Position numbers and translations under genes: made by a program
Source of the DNA: Prevotella sp.
GTDB lineage: Bacteria; Bacteroidota; Bacteroidia; Bacteroidales; Bacteroidaceae
DNA length: 64,000 nt
Direction of reading: 5' to 3'
Assembly (NCBI GenBank): GCA_017554145.1
Contig: JAFZIZ010000007.1
Location: forward strand, 1 to 64,000
Shown: in pieces, positions 9,489 through 18,576 of the stretch
How positions within the stretch are numbered: the stretch's first letter is position 1
Layout: each line of letters begins with the position of its first letter
Notes under the pieces: generated by a model
What the model was told of the DNA's origin: nothing
Seen by the model: only the letters and a program-made list of their open reading frames with translations
The model's database searches: none

Positions 9489-11123
9489 TTATGCTTGCTC
9501 AAGAGCCAGCGTACGTGTGGGCTGGTCACAGACCTCTGCAGGTCCCCAGTACTGGATAGGACCAGGATAGATATAAGCCGTCTTGCGAGCCCACTCGTCA
9601 CGATGAGCGGCAAACTCCTTGAAAGGAGCGCCGTCGAGTTCTACGAGGGCCTTGCGGATAACGGGTTTCATCTCACCAGCACGCTTCTCCATGTTCATCA
9701 TCATCGTGATGGGCACACCACCTGCAATCCACTGCTCTGCGGGCTTCGTCGTGTTCTTCACAATCGCCATGTAACCCGTCTTACCGTTAGCAATCAGCTG
9801 GGCTGCACTGGTACCGAGCGCATAGCAGTAGTCAGCATCGAAGTTAGAAGGAGCGGCACAACGTCCCTCATAGCCGAAGAAGTGGTGCTGTGTACCGAAC
9901 TTACCGACATACTTACCTTCCTTCTTCATCTTCTCGAGCTTCTGGGCTACCATCGTAGAGAGCAACTTCTCGGTCTCAATCAGTGATACCTGTACGTTTC
10001 CATGTGGGTCACGGTCAAGGGCGAGCTGACGGGCTACACCCACTGGCAGACTGTTGAACACCTTCAGGTTCTCCTCGGTAAGATGACTCTTGGCGAAGTC
10101 AACCTGCTCGTCGCGGCTAATCTCCTTAGCCTCTGGCAATGCCAGCACGTCGTTCAACTGAGCAATGAGTTTCTTGATAGCTGGGATGAATTCGATGACA
10201 CCCTCAGGGATGATGACGGTACCGAAGTTGTTACCGTCGGCAGCACGGGCACATACGGCCTGAGCAATATAGTCAACGATATCGTCAAGGCTCATACCCT
10301 TAGCCTCTACCTCCTCAGAGACCAGACAGATATTGGGCTGTGTCTGCAGAGCGCACTCCAAAGCGATATGAGAAGCGGAACGACCCATCACCTTGATGAA
10401 GTGCCAGTACTTGCGGGCAGAGTTACAGTCGCGCTCGATGTTACCAATCAGCTCTGAGTAAGTCTTACAAGCGGTATCGAAACCGAAAGAGGTCTCAATC
10501 TGGTCGTTCTTCAAGTCACCGTCGATGGTCTTCGGACAACCGATCACCTGTACGCCATAGTTCTTGGCGGCATAGTACTCAGCGAGTACACAGGCATTGG
10601 TATTGGAGTCATCACCACCGATAATCACGATTGCCTTGATGTCGAGTTCGCGGATAATCTCCAGACCCTTCTCAAACTGGTCCACCTTCTCCAACTTCGT
10701 ACGACCGGAACCAATCATGTCGAAGCCACCGGTATTACGATATTCGTCGATAATCTCGGATGTCAGTTCCATATAGTTGTGATCCACCAGACCGCCAGGA
10801 CCCAGGATAAAACCAAAAAGACGGTTCTCGGGGTTCAGTTTCTTAATCTGATCGAACAGACCTGTAATCACGTTGTGTCCACCAGGAGCCTGACCACCCG
10901 AGAGGATGATACCCACGTTCATCTTCTTCGTGTTAGCCTCTGTTGCGGGCTCAAACTCCACGATAGGCATACCATAGGTATTGGGGAACAACTTCTTGAT
11001 CTCTTCCTGGTCGCCCACACTCTGGGTTGGCTGACCTTCCTTGATTTTCACTGCGCCCTGAAGAGCCTTTGGCAATTTAGGCTGATAGGCTGCTCTTGCT
11101 TTTTGCAATGCACTCTTTTCCAT
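9489..11123 (-). CDS. pfp: PPi-dependent 6-phosphofructokinase (long form)
   Basis: Diphosphate:fructose-6-phosphate 1-phosphotransferase, 544 residues, interconverting fructose 6-phosphate and fructose 1,6-bisphosphate with PPi. GGDDS at residues 169-173 has Asp where ATP-dependent enzymes have Gly, which is diagnostic of PPi use. [12 protein letters not shown] (about 196-207) holds the catalytic region, and [10 protein letters not shown] is the substrate-binding signature. The ATG at 11123 ([10 protein letters not shown]) is preferred over an upstream in-frame start at 11180, because a minus-strand -7 box TAATTTTG (11168-11175) would place the upstream start at or before the transcription start. 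Confidence 0.95.
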   Translation of the reverse strand: MEKSALQKARAAYQPKLPKALQGAVKIKEGQPTQSVGDQEEIKKLFPNTYGMPIVEFEPATEANTKKMNVGIILSGGQAPGGHNVITGLFDQIKKLNPENRLFGFILGPGGLVDHNYMELTSEIIDEYRNTGGFDMIGSGRTKLEKVDQFEKGLEIIRELDIKAIVIIGGDDSNTNACVLAEYYAAKNYGVQVIGCPKTIDGDLKNDQIETSFGFDTACKTYSELIGNIERDCNSARKYWHFIKVMGRSASHIALECALQTQPNICLVSEEVEAKGMSLDDIVDYIAQAVCARAADGNNFGTVIIPEGVIEFIPAIKKLIAQLNDVLALPEAKEISRDEQVDFAKSHLTEENLKVFNSLPVGVARQLALDRDPHGNVQVSLIETEKLLSTMVAQKLEKMKKEGKYVGKFGTQHHFFGYEGRCAAPSNFDADYCYALGTSAAQLIANGKTGYMAIVKNTTKPAEQWIAGGVPITMMMNMEKRAGEMKPVIRKALVELDGAPFKEFAAHRDEWARKTAYIYPGPIQYWGPAEVCDQPTRTLALEQA

Positions 11124-11167
11124 AAAAACTTTATTTAATATTGAATGAATAATTCTCAATTGGCGCA

Positions 11168-11175
11168 CAAAATTA
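11168..11175 (-). promoter_or_regulatory. Probable -7 element of pfp
   Basis: Minus-strand TAATTTTG, 45 bases upstream of the pfp ATG. It supports the shorter pfp start. Confidence 0.45.
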
Positions 11176-11271
11176 ATCATTTTTCGATAGAAATAAGAAA
11201 GAAAAAGGGGTAATTTCTGCTTTTTAATATTTTTTTGTGATGAAAATCATGGCTAGTTGAAAAATATTCCG

Positions 11272-11279
11272 TATCTTTG
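11272..11279 (+). promoter_or_regulatory. Probable -7 element for the gene at 11322
   Basis: TATCTTTG matches the Bacteroidetes -7 consensus, 43 bases upstream of the ATG. No convincing -33 box at the usual spacing. Confidence 0.5.
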
Positions 11280-11321
11280 ACGAACGAACGGATTATTAAA
11301 CACATCAAAAGGAGGATTTTT

Positions 11322-11591
11322 ATGACAAACAAAAGAACACTGAAAAAACAAATCAATTTTATTTGCGAAGAACTTTTTGCAGAGTTCATCGCTGCCTCAT
11401 TATATGGCAACAACGCTAAGGAAGCTGATGTAGAGGCGATGCTTTTCACCATTGCCAGACTACAGGAGGATTTCGTTAGCCGTATCTCACATCCAGAGCC
11501 GGGAATGCCGGCAAAACAATATTATCAGGATCTCCGGAATAAATTCAGCGCACAAGTGAGCGAGATTCTTGACCAAATCAACAACCTATAA
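11322..11591 (+). CDS. Conserved small hypothetical protein
   Basis: Protein of 89 residues, MTNKRTLKKQINFICEELFA at the start, predicted mostly alpha-helical and soluble. I do not recognise a named family. The ATG at 11322 is chosen because a full AGGAGG sequence (11310-11315) sits at ideal spacing, which is rare in Bacteroidetes, and because an upstream TTG overlaps the -7 box. It precedes a PlsC-like acyltransferase by 6 bases and is probably co-transcribed with it. Confidence 0.75.
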   Translation: MTNKRTLKKQINFICEELFAEFIAASLYGNNAKEADVEAMLFTIARLQEDFVSRISHPEPGMPAKQYYQDLRNKFSAQVSEILDQINNL

Positions 11592-11597
11592 AGGAAC

Positions 11598-12155
11598 ATG
11601 TGGAAATCATTTTGCAACTGGCTATTATACAAACGCATGGGGTGGACCACCGAAGTGACGGAGGCTCACCCCGACAAATATATCATCTGCTTGGCTCCTC
11701 ATACCAGCAACTGGGACTTCATGCTCGGACAGCTTTATAGCGGAGCGGCTGGTTTCAAGAGCAATTTCCTGATGAAGAAGGAATGGTTTTTCTGGCCGTT
11801 AGGTCCTCTCTTCAGGAAACTGGGCGGCATCCCCGTATGGCGTTCCAAGCGTACGAGTATGACCGACATCTTAGCGGAGACTGCCAAGCAAGCCAAGACC
11901 TTTCATCTTTGTATCACCCCGGAGGGTACACGCTCTCCCAATCCCGAATGGAAGATGGGATTCTATTTCATCGCCCAAAAGGCAGGGATACCGATTCTTC
12001 TTTACGGTGTGGACTATGAGAAACGTCTCATTGAATGCACCAAGACCATCATCCCCAATGGTGATGTCGATACACAGATGCGTGAAATCAAACTTTACTT
12101 TAGCAAGTTCAAGGGCAAGAAACCTGAGAACTTTATGATAGGAGATGTTGAATGA
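11598..12155 (+). CDS. PlsC-like acyltransferase
   Basis: Protein of 185 residues related to 1-acyl-glycerol-3-phosphate acyltransferases. The catalytic HX4D motif is visible as HTSNWD (about residues 32-37) and the substrate-binding block as PEGTRSPNPEWKMGF. It probably acylates a lipid at the inner membrane; the exact acceptor is unknown. Its last four bases overlap the next ATG (12152-12155), so translation is coupled to the secreted amidase-like protein. Confidence 0.85.
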   Translation: MWKSFCNWLLYKRMGWTTEVTEAHPDKYIICLAPHTSNWDFMLGQLYSGAAGFKSNFLMKKEWFFWPLGPLFRKLGGIPVWRSKRTSMTDILAETAKQAKTFHLCITPEGTRSPNPEWKMGFYFIAQKAGIPILLYGVDYEKRLIECTKTIIPNGDVDTQMREIKLYFSKFKGKKPENFMIGDVE

Positions 12156-15037
12156 AAAAGAACGTTGTTGCGATACTCCTGCTGCTTGCATTTCATGGAG
12201 CGACCATGGTAGCGCAAGAGAAAACAGACGAGGAAAAGCTCAAGACTCAGTTAGAGAACTATTTCAAGAACTATAAGCCTGAGGGAACCATTATCATGAA
12301 GGCTCGCCTTTCCGACTTACAGACTGACGATGAGAAAGACTCCCTCTTCATCACGATTAATGATGTCTTTTCCGAGCAGACCTTCACCCCGGAATTGGTG
12401 GAACGTATTTATCAAGAGATTCGTCATGAGCTCCCACCGACCTATCAGGACTACCGTCTGAAGATCAGCACCCACGGCTATGAACTCAACGAATTGATTC
12501 CCAACAGACTGAAGAGACACAAGGACAAGGAACGCTATTGGAGGGACATCGACTACGATGGAGAACCGTGGGTCAAGAATATCTCCCAACCTGTGAAAGT
12601 CACCGAAGGACTACAGAGCCGGCACCTCTCCCTCTGGGCGAGTCACGGCAGGTATTTCGACAAGAAGAAACAACAATGGGAATGGCAGCGACCGAAGCTC
12701 TTCGGCACCACAGAAGACCTCTTCACCCAGACCATCGTTGTCCCCTACCTCATCCCGATGTTGGAAAATGCAGGGGCTGTTGTCTTCACACCGCGAGAGC
12801 GTGCCTGGCAACGCGAGGAGATCATTGTGGACAACGACGGCAACGAACGCAACTATATCGAAGCCACTGCTCAGGGAAAATGGAGAAACACTCCACTCAA
12901 CGGTTTCGCCTATCATGACTCCGCCTATGTCGATAACGAGAATCCCTTCGAGGCAGGAACGGCACGCATGGTGAAGACCACCAACAGCAAGAGCCGTTAC
13001 TCACTGGCCAGTTATCAGCCCGATTTCCCCAAGACGGGACGTTATGCCGTCTATGTGAGTTATCAGACCTTAGACAACAGCATCGACAATGCCGAATATA
13101 CCGTATGGCACAAGGGCGAACGCACCGTTTTCCATGTCAACCAGAAGATGGGAGGCGGCACATGGGTCTATCTCGGTACCTTTGAGTTTGACCAAGGCTA
13201 CAGCGAGTTCAACCGAGTGACACTGACCAACCAGAGTGACCAGAATGGTGTCGTGACGACTGATGCGGTCCGTTTTGGAGGCGGTATGGGTAATATCAAG
13301 CGAGGCGGCAATGTCAGTGGACTGCCTCGTGCCATCGAAGGTGCCCGCTATTATGCCCAATGGGCTGGTATGCCCTATGAGGTCTATAGCGGTCGACAAG
13401 GCACTGACGACTATGCCGACGATATCAACGTACGGTCGAATATGACCAACTACCTCGCTGGCGGTTCACCTTTCGTCCCGACGATGGAAGGACTGCATGT
13501 GCCCATCGAACTCTCCCTGGCCATCCACAGTGATGCAGGCTATGCGAAAGACGGTAGCGGACTGATTGGTACGTTGTCTGTCTGCACCACGTCTTCCAAC
13601 AATAAGAAGTTGGATGCCGGACTCTCCCGTCTCACCTCCCGTGACCTCTCTGATGCGCTGCTCTCCTATGTGATGGACGACTTGCAGAACAAATACGGAC
13701 GATGGAGCAAACGACAACTCTTCGACCGCAACTATTCCGAGACGAGAGAACCTGCCATGCCCAGTGCCATCTTGGAAACGATGTCACACCAGAACTTCCC
13801 CGACATGCGCTATGGACAAGACCCGAACTTCAGGTTCACCTTCGCACGTGCCATCTACAAGACCATCCTGCGCTATATCACAGAACTACACGACCAGTCG
13901 TACGTCATCACCCCGTTGGCTCCCGACAACTTCCACTTGGAACTCTCTAAGGACAAGGTGCAACTGCATTGGGATGCCGTAGAAGACCCGCAGGAACCTT
14001 CTGCCGACCCCACAGGCTATATCGTTTATACTGCCGTCGGTGATGCCGACTTCGACAATGGGACCTATGTGCGCAGCAGGGACTATGAGACGAAGCTGTT
14101 ACCCGACATCCTCTATCATTTCAAGGTAGTGGCAACCAACAAAGGCGGACAGAGTTTCCCGACAGAGACGCTCTCTGCCTACTATCATCCTGCTGCCAAA
14201 AAGACGGTGATGATTGTCAACGGTTTCCATCGTCTCTCCTCTCCTGCCATCCGCAATAACGACTTTGAACAAGGTTTCGACCTTGACGATGATCCGGGCA
14301 TCACCTACGGAACCACTGCAGGCTGGCTGGGTCGTCAGCGTTCCTTCGACCGTAAGAAGATGGGTAGCACGAAGGAGGACGGTCTGGGTTGGAGCAGTGA
14401 CGAACTGGCAGGTATGTTCATTGCCGGCAATGACTTCAACTATGTCACCACCCATGCAAAGGCTATTGCCTCTGCTCAGGAGTATAACATCATCAGTGCG
14501 TCGAGCCATGCAATAGAAGACGGGAAGGTCAAACTCAAGCACGCCGCCCTCGTCGATCTCGTCTTAGGACTGGAGCGCAACGACGGACATAGTCTGGTGT
14601 ATTACAAGACATTCCGTCCTACCATGCGTCGGGCATTACAGGACTACACCCGTCAGGGAGGTGCCCTGTTGGTCAGCGGTGCCTATATCGGTACCGATGT
14701 GGCAGGTGCTGATGAAGAGACGTTCTTGAGTCAGATACTGAAATGCAACTATGGCGGTCGTGCCACCATGGGAGGTAATGTCAACGGCATGGGTACTGAG
14801 ATACCCTATTACAGCACACTCAACGAGGAGCATTATGCTGCTACATCAAGTGATATTCTGCGCCCAGCAGGCACTGCCTTCTCCGCGATGCAGTATATCG
14901 ACGGGCAGGATGCCGCTGTCGCCTATAAAGGCAGCGACTACCGCTCCTTCACGATGGGATTCCCCTTCGAGTGTATCAAGACTGAGCAGAAGCAAGGCTC
15001 TATCATGCGAGGTATATTAAATTTCTTACTCAAATAA
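12152..15037 (+). CDS. Secreted multidomain N-acetylmuramoyl-L-alanine amidase-like protein
   Basis: Secreted protein of 961 residues with signal peptide (MKKNVVAILLLLAFHGATMVAQ). Visible parts: an amidase_3-like fold with LWASHGRYF near residue 153 and SLAIHSDAGYAKDGSG near residue 453, a golvesin/xanthan-lyase C-terminal-like domain inserted between them (FPKTGRYAVYVSYQTLDNS; TTDAVRFGGGMG), then a fibronectin-III-like domain (near 590-680) and a C-terminal flavodoxin-like/GAT-like region. Family members are annotated as xanthan lyase or amidase. Peptidoglycan or glycan hydrolysis in the periplasm is inferred. The gene overlaps the upstream acyltransferase by 4 bases. Confidence 0.75.
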   Translation: MKKNVVAILLLLAFHGATMVAQEKTDEEKLKTQLENYFKNYKPEGTIIMKARLSDLQTDDEKDSLFITINDVFSEQTFTPELVERIYQEIRHELPPTYQDYRLKISTHGYELNELIPNRLKRHKDKERYWRDIDYDGEPWVKNISQPVKVTEGLQSRHLSLWASHGRYFDKKKQQWEWQRPKLFGTTEDLFTQTIVVPYLIPMLENAGAVVFTPRERAWQREEIIVDNDGNERNYIEATAQGKWRNTPLNGFAYHDSAYVDNENPFEAGTARMVKTTNSKSRYSLASYQPDFPKTGRYAVYVSYQTLDNSIDNAEYTVWHKGERTVFHVNQKMGGGTWVYLGTFEFDQGYSEFNRVTLTNQSDQNGVVTTDAVRFGGGMGNIKRGGNVSGLPRAIEGARYYAQWAGMPYEVYSGRQGTDDYADDINVRSNMTNYLAGGSPFVPTMEGLHVPIELSLAIHSDAGYAKDGSGLIGTLSVCTTSSNNKKLDAGLSRLTSRDLSDALLSYVMDDLQNKYGRWSKRQLFDRNYSETREPAMPSAILETMSHQNFPDMRYGQDPNFRFTFARAIYKTILRYITELHDQSYVITPLAPDNFHLELSKDKVQLHWDAVEDPQEPSADPTGYIVYTAVGDADFDNGTYVRSRDYETKLLPDILYHFKVVATNKGGQSFPTETLSAYYHPAAKKTVMIVNGFHRLSSPAIRNNDFEQGFDLDDDPGITYGTTAGWLGRQRSFDRKKMGSTKEDGLGWSSDELAGMFIAGNDFNYVTTHAKAIASAQEYNIISASSHAIEDGKVKLKHAALVDLVLGLERNDGHSLVYYKTFRPTMRRALQDYTRQGGALLVSGAYIGTDVAGADEETFLSQILKCNYGGRATMGGNVNGMGTEIPYYSTLNEEHYAATSSDILRPAGTAFSAMQYIDGQDAAVAYKGSDYRSFTMGFPFECIKTEQKQGSIMRGILNFLLK

Positions 15038-15050
15038 AAACACAAGGCTT

Positions 15051-15398
15051 ATGTACAAGATTCAAACCAATTCGAGTGGTACGCGAAGCATTGATATCAG
15101 CGACCAACATTTAGAGACCATCGAGAAGTATCAGTTCTTCCGCGATCTGATTGACTCCAACGGTTATGTCGACGAGCAGGTGCTCGACAAACTGAAACTG
15201 AATATCCGTTCCCTATTAGAGTCGGATGCGGGCAAGGACAAGAACCTGCTGGACCTGTGCCTCGACGTCATCTATCATCACAACATGAAGGCCTACGGCT
15301 TGCAACAGCTCGTATTACTCTACATCAACTGGAAGAACCGTGGCAACGACAACCTCGGCATGACGACACGCTCCATACAGGGAACTCCGTTTAATTAG
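15051..15398 (+). CDS. Conserved hypothetical protein
   Basis: Protein of 115 residues beginning MYKIQTNSSGTRSIDISDQH, soluble and mainly helical, with no signal peptide or recognisable motif. It starts 13 bases after the amidase-like gene and is followed by a 7-base-period repeat array leading into ygiQ. Its function is unknown. Confidence 0.7.
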   Translation: MYKIQTNSSGTRSIDISDQHLETIEKYQFFRDLIDSNGYVDEQVLDKLKLNIRSLLESDAGKDKNLLDLCLDVIYHHNMKAYGLQQLVLLYINWKNRGNDNLGMTTRSIQGTPFN

Positions 15399-15464
15399 TT
15401 GATAGATAAGAGATAATAGTTAAGAGTTAAGAGATAAGAGATAATAGTTAAGAGTTAAGAGTTG
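15399..15464 (+). repeat. Heptamer array upstream of ygiQ
   Basis: Nine 7-base units (TTGATAG, ATAAGAG, ATAATAG, TTAAGAG, TTAAGAG, ATAAGAG, ATAATAG, TTAAGAG, TTAAGAG) run from the stop codon of the preceding gene to the ygiQ start. The same family, reverse-complemented, lies inside ygiQ at 16240-16295. Confidence 0.9.
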
Positions 15465-17258
15465 ATGATGTATAGGCTGACGGATTTTCTTCCCACTACC
15501 AAGAAAGAGGTCGACCTCCGTGGATGGACGGAGGTCGATGTGATTCTGTTCAGTGGGGACGCCTATGTTGACCATCCCTCTTTCGGCGTTGCCGTTATCG
15601 GTCGTGTCTTGGAGGCAGCAGGTTATAAAGTGGCGATAGTGCCGCAACCAGACTGGCACGGAGACTTCCGTGACTTCAAGAAACTCGGGCGCCCCCGTCT
15701 GTTCTTCGGTATCTCACCAGGCTGTATGGACTCGATGGTCAACAAATACACTGCCAACCGCCGTTTGCGTTCCGAAGATGCCTATAGCCCTGACGGACGC
15801 CATGATGCCCGTCCAGAATACCCCACCATTGTCTATAGCCGCATCCTGCGTGACCTCTATCCCGATGTACCTATTATCCTTGGTGGCATTGAGGCATCGT
15901 TGCGACGCCTGACACACTATGACTACTGGCAGGACAAACTGCGCCCATGTATCCTCTGCGATGCACCTGCCGACCTTATCTCTTATGGTATGGGCGAGAA
16001 GACCGTCCTCGAGATAGCACGTCGCTTAGACGAAGGACAACCCATCTCTGCCATGCACGACCTGCCCCAGATTGTCTATCTTGCCCAAAAACAGGACATC
16101 CCTGGTGGCATCACCGAACATGACATCGTACTGCATTCCCATGAGGACTGTCTGCGCGACAAACGGAAACAGGCCGAGAACTTCCGACATATCGAAGAGC
16201 AGTCGAACATGATTCATGCCCAAAGGCTGATACAGCCAATTAACTCTCAACTATTATCTATTAACTATTATCTATTATCTATTAACTCTCAACTCTACGC
16301 AGTAGTCAACCCACCTTATCCTCCCATGACCACCGAGGAGATGGATGCCTCCTTCGACCTACCTTATACGCGTCTGCCCCATCCGAAATACAAAGGGAAG
16401 CGCATCCCCGCCTACGAGATGATCAAACACAGTGTCAATATCCATCGCGGTTGTTTCGGCGGTTGTGCCTTCTGCACCATCTCTGCCCATCAAGGAAAAT
16501 TCATTGCCTGTCGCTCGAAGGAGAGTATCTTAAAAGAGGTGAAGCAAGTTACGCAAATGGCTGATTTCAAGGGATATATCTCTGACCTCGGCGGACCTTC
16601 TGCTAATATGTACGGCATGAAGGGACGCAACCCGAAGGCCTGTGAGCGCTGTAAGCGTCCGAGTTGCATTCATCCGCAAGTCTGTCCAAACCTCGATACC
16701 AACCACAGTGCCCTACTTGATGTCTATCGTGCCGTCGATGCCATCCCTGGAGTCAAAAAAAGCTTTATCGGCAGTGGGGTGCGTTACGACCTCATCCTGC
16801 ATCGCAGCAAGGACGAAGCCTCCAACCGTGCTGCCATGGAGTATGCCCGTGAACTCATCACGCGCCACGTCAGCGGAAGACTGAAGGTAGCACCCGAACA
16901 TACCAGTGACCGAGTGCTGAACCTCATGCGCAAGCCCTCCTTCCAACTGTTCTACGACTTCAAGCGCATCTTCGACCGCATCAACCGCGAAGAGCATCTC
17001 AACCAGCAACTTATCCCCTATTTCATCTCCAGCCATCCTGGATGCACGGAGAAGGACATGGCAGAACTTGCCGAGATCACCAAGAAACTCAATTTCCACT
17101 TAGAGCAGGTACAGGACTTCACCCCCACCCCGATGACGGTTTCCACCGAGACCTGGTACACGGGTTACAACCCCTATACAATGGAAAAAGTATTCAGTGC
17201 CCGCAGTCAGAAAGAGAAACTCGCCCAGCGTCAGTATTTTTTCTGGTATAAGAAGTGA
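15465..17258 (+). CDS. YgiQ family radical SAM protein with a repeat-derived insertion
   Basis: Radical SAM protein, 597 residues, of the UPF0313/YgiQ family. The CxxxCxxC cluster motif is in HRGCFGGCAFCTISAHQGKF, preceded by the family motif YAVVNPPYPPMTTEEMD. The N-terminal domain starts MMYRLTDFLPTTKKE. ATG 15465 is preferred to TTG 15462. Between RLIQP and YAVVNPP, where family members have a short turn, this protein carries INSQLLSINYYLLSINSQL, encoded by a 56-base heptamer array (16240-16295). Frame is kept. The stop codon lies inside a 17-bp copy of the tRNA-Arg 3' end. The reaction is not established. Confidence 0.9.
   Translation: MMYRLTDFLPTTKKEVDLRGWTEVDVILFSGDAYVDHPSFGVAVIGRVLEAAGYKVAIVPQPDWHGDFRDFKKLGRPRLFFGISPGCMDSMVNKYTANRRLRSEDAYSPDGRHDARPEYPTIVYSRILRDLYPDVPIILGGIEASLRRLTHYDYWQDKLRPCILCDAPADLISYGMGEKTVLEIARRLDEGQPISAMHDLPQIVYLAQKQDIPGGITEHDIVLHSHEDCLRDKRKQAENFRHIEEQSNMIHAQRLIQPINSQLLSINYYLLSINSQLYAVVNPPYPPMTTEEMDASFDLPYTRLPHPKYKGKRIPAYEMIKHSVNIHRGCFGGCAFCTISAHQGKFIACRSKESILKEVKQVTQMADFKGYISDLGGPSANMYGMKGRNPKACERCKRPSCIHPQVCPNLDTNHSALLDVYRAVDAIPGVKKSFIGSGVRYDLILHRSKDEASNRAAMEYARELITRHVSGRLKVAPEHTSDRVLNLMRKPSFQLFYDFKRIFDRINREEHLNQQLIPYFISSHPGCTEKDMAELAEITKKLNFHLEQVQDFTPTPMTVSTETWYTGYNPYTMEKVFSARSQKEKLAQRQYFFWYKK
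16240..16295 (+). repeat. Heptamer array inside ygiQ
   Basis: Exactly eight 7-base units (TTAACTC, TCAACTA, TTATCTA, TTAACTA, TTATCTA, TTATCTA, TTAACTC, TCAACTC). It is the reverse complement of the intergenic family at 15399-15464 and matches 20056-20083. It is read through in frame as a 7-residue periodic peptide. Confidence 0.9.
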
Positions 17259-17271
17259 TTCCGTAGGGATT
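17255..17271 (+). repeat. 17-bp copy of the tRNA-Arg 3' end
   Basis: GTGATTCCGTAGGGATT is identical to 17361-17377, which covers the 3' end of the tRNA-Arg gene, and lies in the same orientation 106 bases away. It overlaps the ygiQ stop codon. It resembles an attachment-site duplication, but only a terminator lies between the copies. Confidence 0.8.
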
Positions 17272-17309
17272 AAATATCCCTTACCCTGCCACGGGCCAAT
17301 CAATCAAAA

Positions 17310-17358
17310 TGCAAAATAAATAGCGAGCTAAAGTCAACTTTGCTCGCTTTTTTGCATT
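17310..17358. terminator. Bidirectional terminator between ygiQ and tRNA-Arg
   Basis: Stem AGCGAGC (17322-17328) pairs with GCTCGCT (17342-17348), extended by AAAGT/ACTTT, and is followed by a T run on the plus strand. A-rich sequence on the other side gives a U tract on the minus strand. It serves ygiQ and the converging tRNA gene. Confidence 0.85.
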
Positions 17359-17361
17359 TTG

Positions 17362-17436
17362 TGATTCCGTAGGGATTCGAACCCTAGACCCACGCCTTAG
17401 AAGGGCGTTGCTCTAATCCAACTGAGCTACGGAACC
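17362..17436 (-). tRNA. tRNA-Arg (anticodon UCU)
   Basis: The 75-nt cloverleaf folds on the minus strand: acceptor GGTTCCG/CGGAATC, D arm GCTC/GAGC, anticodon stem ACGCC/GGCGT with loop CTTCTAA giving anticodon TCT, T arm TAGGG-TTCGAAT-CCCTA, discriminator A and no encoded CCA. A bidirectional terminator follows. A 17-bp copy of its 3' end lies about 100 bases downstream. Confidence 0.95.
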
Positions 17437-17501
17437 GACCATTTTTTGAATTCGGGTGCAAAATTAATCAAAAAAGGGGAGAATGCCAAATAAAACCCTA
17501 T

Positions 17502-18560
17502 TTATTTAAAATTCTTCCTCACACCCTGCCACTCAGGGAACTTCATTTTCAGGTATTCGTCATCGAGGAAGAGGGCGGACTGTCCTACTCTACCTTTCAA
17601 CTGCCAGTCAAGCCATTTCACTACTGCCTTAGCATAGTTACCACCATGCTTTTCGTAATAGGTGCCGCTATGTCCGTCTTTGGAATTCAGCATCACCACA
17701 GGGATATTGTCGGCAATACGCTCGTAGTCCTTCTGAGCATTGGCGTAGGCGATGTCGCCAGGACCACCAATCATATAGAACATCGGCGTATGAAGGTTCT
17801 TCAGGTTCTCCTTGGTAGTACCCATCATCTCCATATCACCGATACCTGTGTTCAGCATCACGCAGGTCTTGATACGGGGGTCGTAAGCCACACCCAGCAC
17901 CTGGGCACCGCCACATGACTGTCCCATCGCTGCCACATGGTCAAGGTCGAGACAGTGGTAGTATTCTGAGCCTGCCTTGGCATTCTGCTCCGTCAACCAG
18001 TCGAGAACCTCGAGCAACATTTTGGGATAAGTACTGAAGACGGGGGCTGTCGGTTGCTGCTGCTTCTTGTTCTTCTTGGCAGCCTTCTGAGCCTCCTCAC
18101 GCTGCTTCGCCTGTGCCTCCTGCTGAGCCTTCCGCTCCTCGGCAGTCATCGGCAGGATCTTCTCCCCGTTCGCCATGATGACATCACCCTTGGTTTCAGG
18201 ATAAGCCGACCTCAACACACCACGCCACTGTGCCATCACATCGGCCTCGTCGTAAGGACCGATGGCTGCTGCCACATAGCCATAGGAAGCCACCTCGCTC
18301 AACAGCAGGCGCATCTCCACGTTATTGTTGAAGCAGGCACCGTTGGCATAGACGATGACGGGCAGTGCACCGTTCTTGGCCACAATCTCCTTCAGGTTCT
18401 GAGGACGATAAACCGTAAATCCAGGACAGGAAGCATCACCTACCACTTCCGACTTAAACGGTCCCGTACCACCTTCTTCTACCACTTGTTTCTGAGTTGT
18501 CTGGGCGTTCAGCCCCACACTCACAGCGATCATCATCGCCGTCAAAAATAATTTCTTCAT
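17502..18560 (-). CDS. Secreted alpha/beta hydrolase
   Basis: Periplasmic or secreted hydrolase, 352 residues, with signal peptide (MKKLFLTAMMIAVSVGLNAQ). The nucleophile elbow is GQSCGG (GxSxG) and a late histidine lies in KDGHSGTYYEKHGG; the fold resembles chlorophyllase/dienelactone-hydrolase-like enzymes. A Lys/Gln/Ala-rich insert (EERKAQQEAQAKQREEAQKA) sits before the elbow. The ATG at 18560 starts directly with the signal peptide, so the longer upstream start is rejected. It lies 16 bases after the priming sugar transferase on the same strand. The substrate is unknown. Confidence 0.82.
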   Translation of the reverse strand: MKKLFLTAMMIAVSVGLNAQTTQKQVVEEGGTGPFKSEVVGDASCPGFTVYRPQNLKEIVAKNGALPVIVYANGACFNNNVEMRLLLSEVASYGYVAAAIGPYDEADVMAQWRGVLRSAYPETKGDVIMANGEKILPMTAEERKAQQEAQAKQREEAQKAAKKNKKQQQPTAPVFSTYPKMLLEVLDWLTEQNAKAGSEYYHCLDLDHVAAMGQSCGGAQVLGVAYDPRIKTCVMLNTGIGDMEMMGTTKENLKNLHTPMFYMIGGPGDIAYANAQKDYERIADNIPVVMLNSKDGHSGTYYEKHGGNYAKAVVKWLDWQLKGRVGQSALFLDDEYLKMKFPEWQGVRKNFK

Positions 18561-18576
18561 ATTGCTATGTTTTATA

